From Beroe ovata (Eukaryota > Ctenophora > Nuda > Beroida > Beroidae): 58,539 nt of DNA. The notes beneath the pieces were generated by a model that had not been told where the DNA came from, did no database searches, and saw nothing but the letters and a program-made list of their open reading frames with translations. The translations under genes and the position numbers were made by a program. The stretch covers positions 156,249 through 214,787 of the forward strand of contig CAMPET010000030.1 in NCBI GenBank assembly GCA_946803715.1. Direction: 5' to 3'. Within the stretch, counting starts at the first letter, position 1, and each line of letters starts with the position of its first letter. Shown piece by piece: positions 58,101 through 58,539 of the stretch.

Positions 58101-58440
58101 AAGTTTGGGCACTCATATCAAAGTCTGGGTTACTTTCATATCGTTGATTTCGCATGCTGGTTACAATGTTGTGTTACTCAGTCATCACGTACGAATACCA
58201 TTTTATCGCAGAGTGTAGGACCCATCTTCAATTCATTCAAAGCAATGTCATGTGATAATATTGCACGAATGTGCCATACACACCACACACGCACACACAC
58301 AACACCACACTTTACACACAAACACGTAGTCATAGTGATGACATTTCTCTTTCAATGACGTCATTTTTATCACGGTTAGGCGTCACGTGACCTTGTTTAA
58401 CACCTTCTGGCGCGCTGCCAGCGCCAGTGGGATGTAGACA
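55168..58440. other. Stretch without a recognised gene
   Basis: AT-rich sequence with scattered short open frames that show no splice context or family motif. Two perfect TGACGTCA palindromes occur at about 58020-58027 and 58357-58364, and a GTCACGTGAC palindrome lies near 58383. Confidence 0.45.
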
Positions 58441-58539
58441 GTGGTGTGTGTGTGTGTGTGTTTGCGTGTATGTGTGTGTGTATGCTTGTGTGTATGTGTG
58501 TGTATGTGTGCATGTATGTGTGTGTGTGTGTGTGTGTGT
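58441..58539. repeat. (TG)n microsatellite at the window end
   Basis: An alternating TG run with TA, TT and CA interruptions, continuing to the last base. Confidence 0.9.

Noticed and set aside
1-58539. CRISPR arrays, operons, Shine-Dalgarno sites and prophage
   Set aside because: Repeats here are tandem or inverted eukaryotic repeats without unique equal-length spacers, and all supported genes are spliced.

Overview
This is animal nuclear DNA: split genes with GT-AG introns, an intron-nested tRNA gene, LINE and Penelope-like retroelement debris, MITEs, long (TG)n tracts and an AT-rich background. Which animal is not certain. The very short introns of two genes (often 50-150 nt), a simple Shaker-type potassium channel and Penelope-like debris suit an early-branching invertebrate. 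A sponge is my guess, not a finding. Four unresolved bases (n) fit a draft assembly. All gene models below were built by reading splice sites and codon phase by eye; no alignment or transcript was available.

Layout. (1) 544-5135, minus: a complete compact Acinus (ACIN1) gene of 15 coding exons, with an acidic N-terminus, an RRM and a C-terminal RNPS1/SAP18-binding motif. (2) About 5.4-8.3 kb: a retroelement graveyard (LINE 3' end, inverted Penelope-like copies, a hairpin-rich non-autonomous element). (3) 10154-12343, plus: a nine-exon Polycomb-group RING finger (PCGF) gene. Its RING and RAWUL domains follow an N-terminal zinc domain that closely resembles the zinc-binding N-terminal region of the V(D)J recombinase RAG1. 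This is the most unusual item in the window. (4) 13996-20374, minus, with phase-compatible exons continuing to 40380 and possibly 49733: a voltage-gated potassium channel (Shaker/Kv superfamily) with T1, S1-S6 and the TVGYGD filter. A long disordered N-terminal extension is spread over more than 20 kb of introns, with several candidate alternative first exons. A tRNA-Pro(AGG) gene lies on the same strand in the intron between the S1-S3 and S4 exons. (5) About 50-58.5 kb: no gene I can support, but several repeat families. These include a cluster of foldback MITEs with 9-bp target duplications and a 0.3-kb MITE whose centre is telomere-like CCCTAA repeat.

The three protein-coding genes have unrelated jobs: exon-junction/splicing regulation, Polycomb chromatin ubiquitylation and membrane excitability. 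Nothing suggests a functional cluster. The PCGF and Kv genes converge, with about 1.65 kb between their stop codons.
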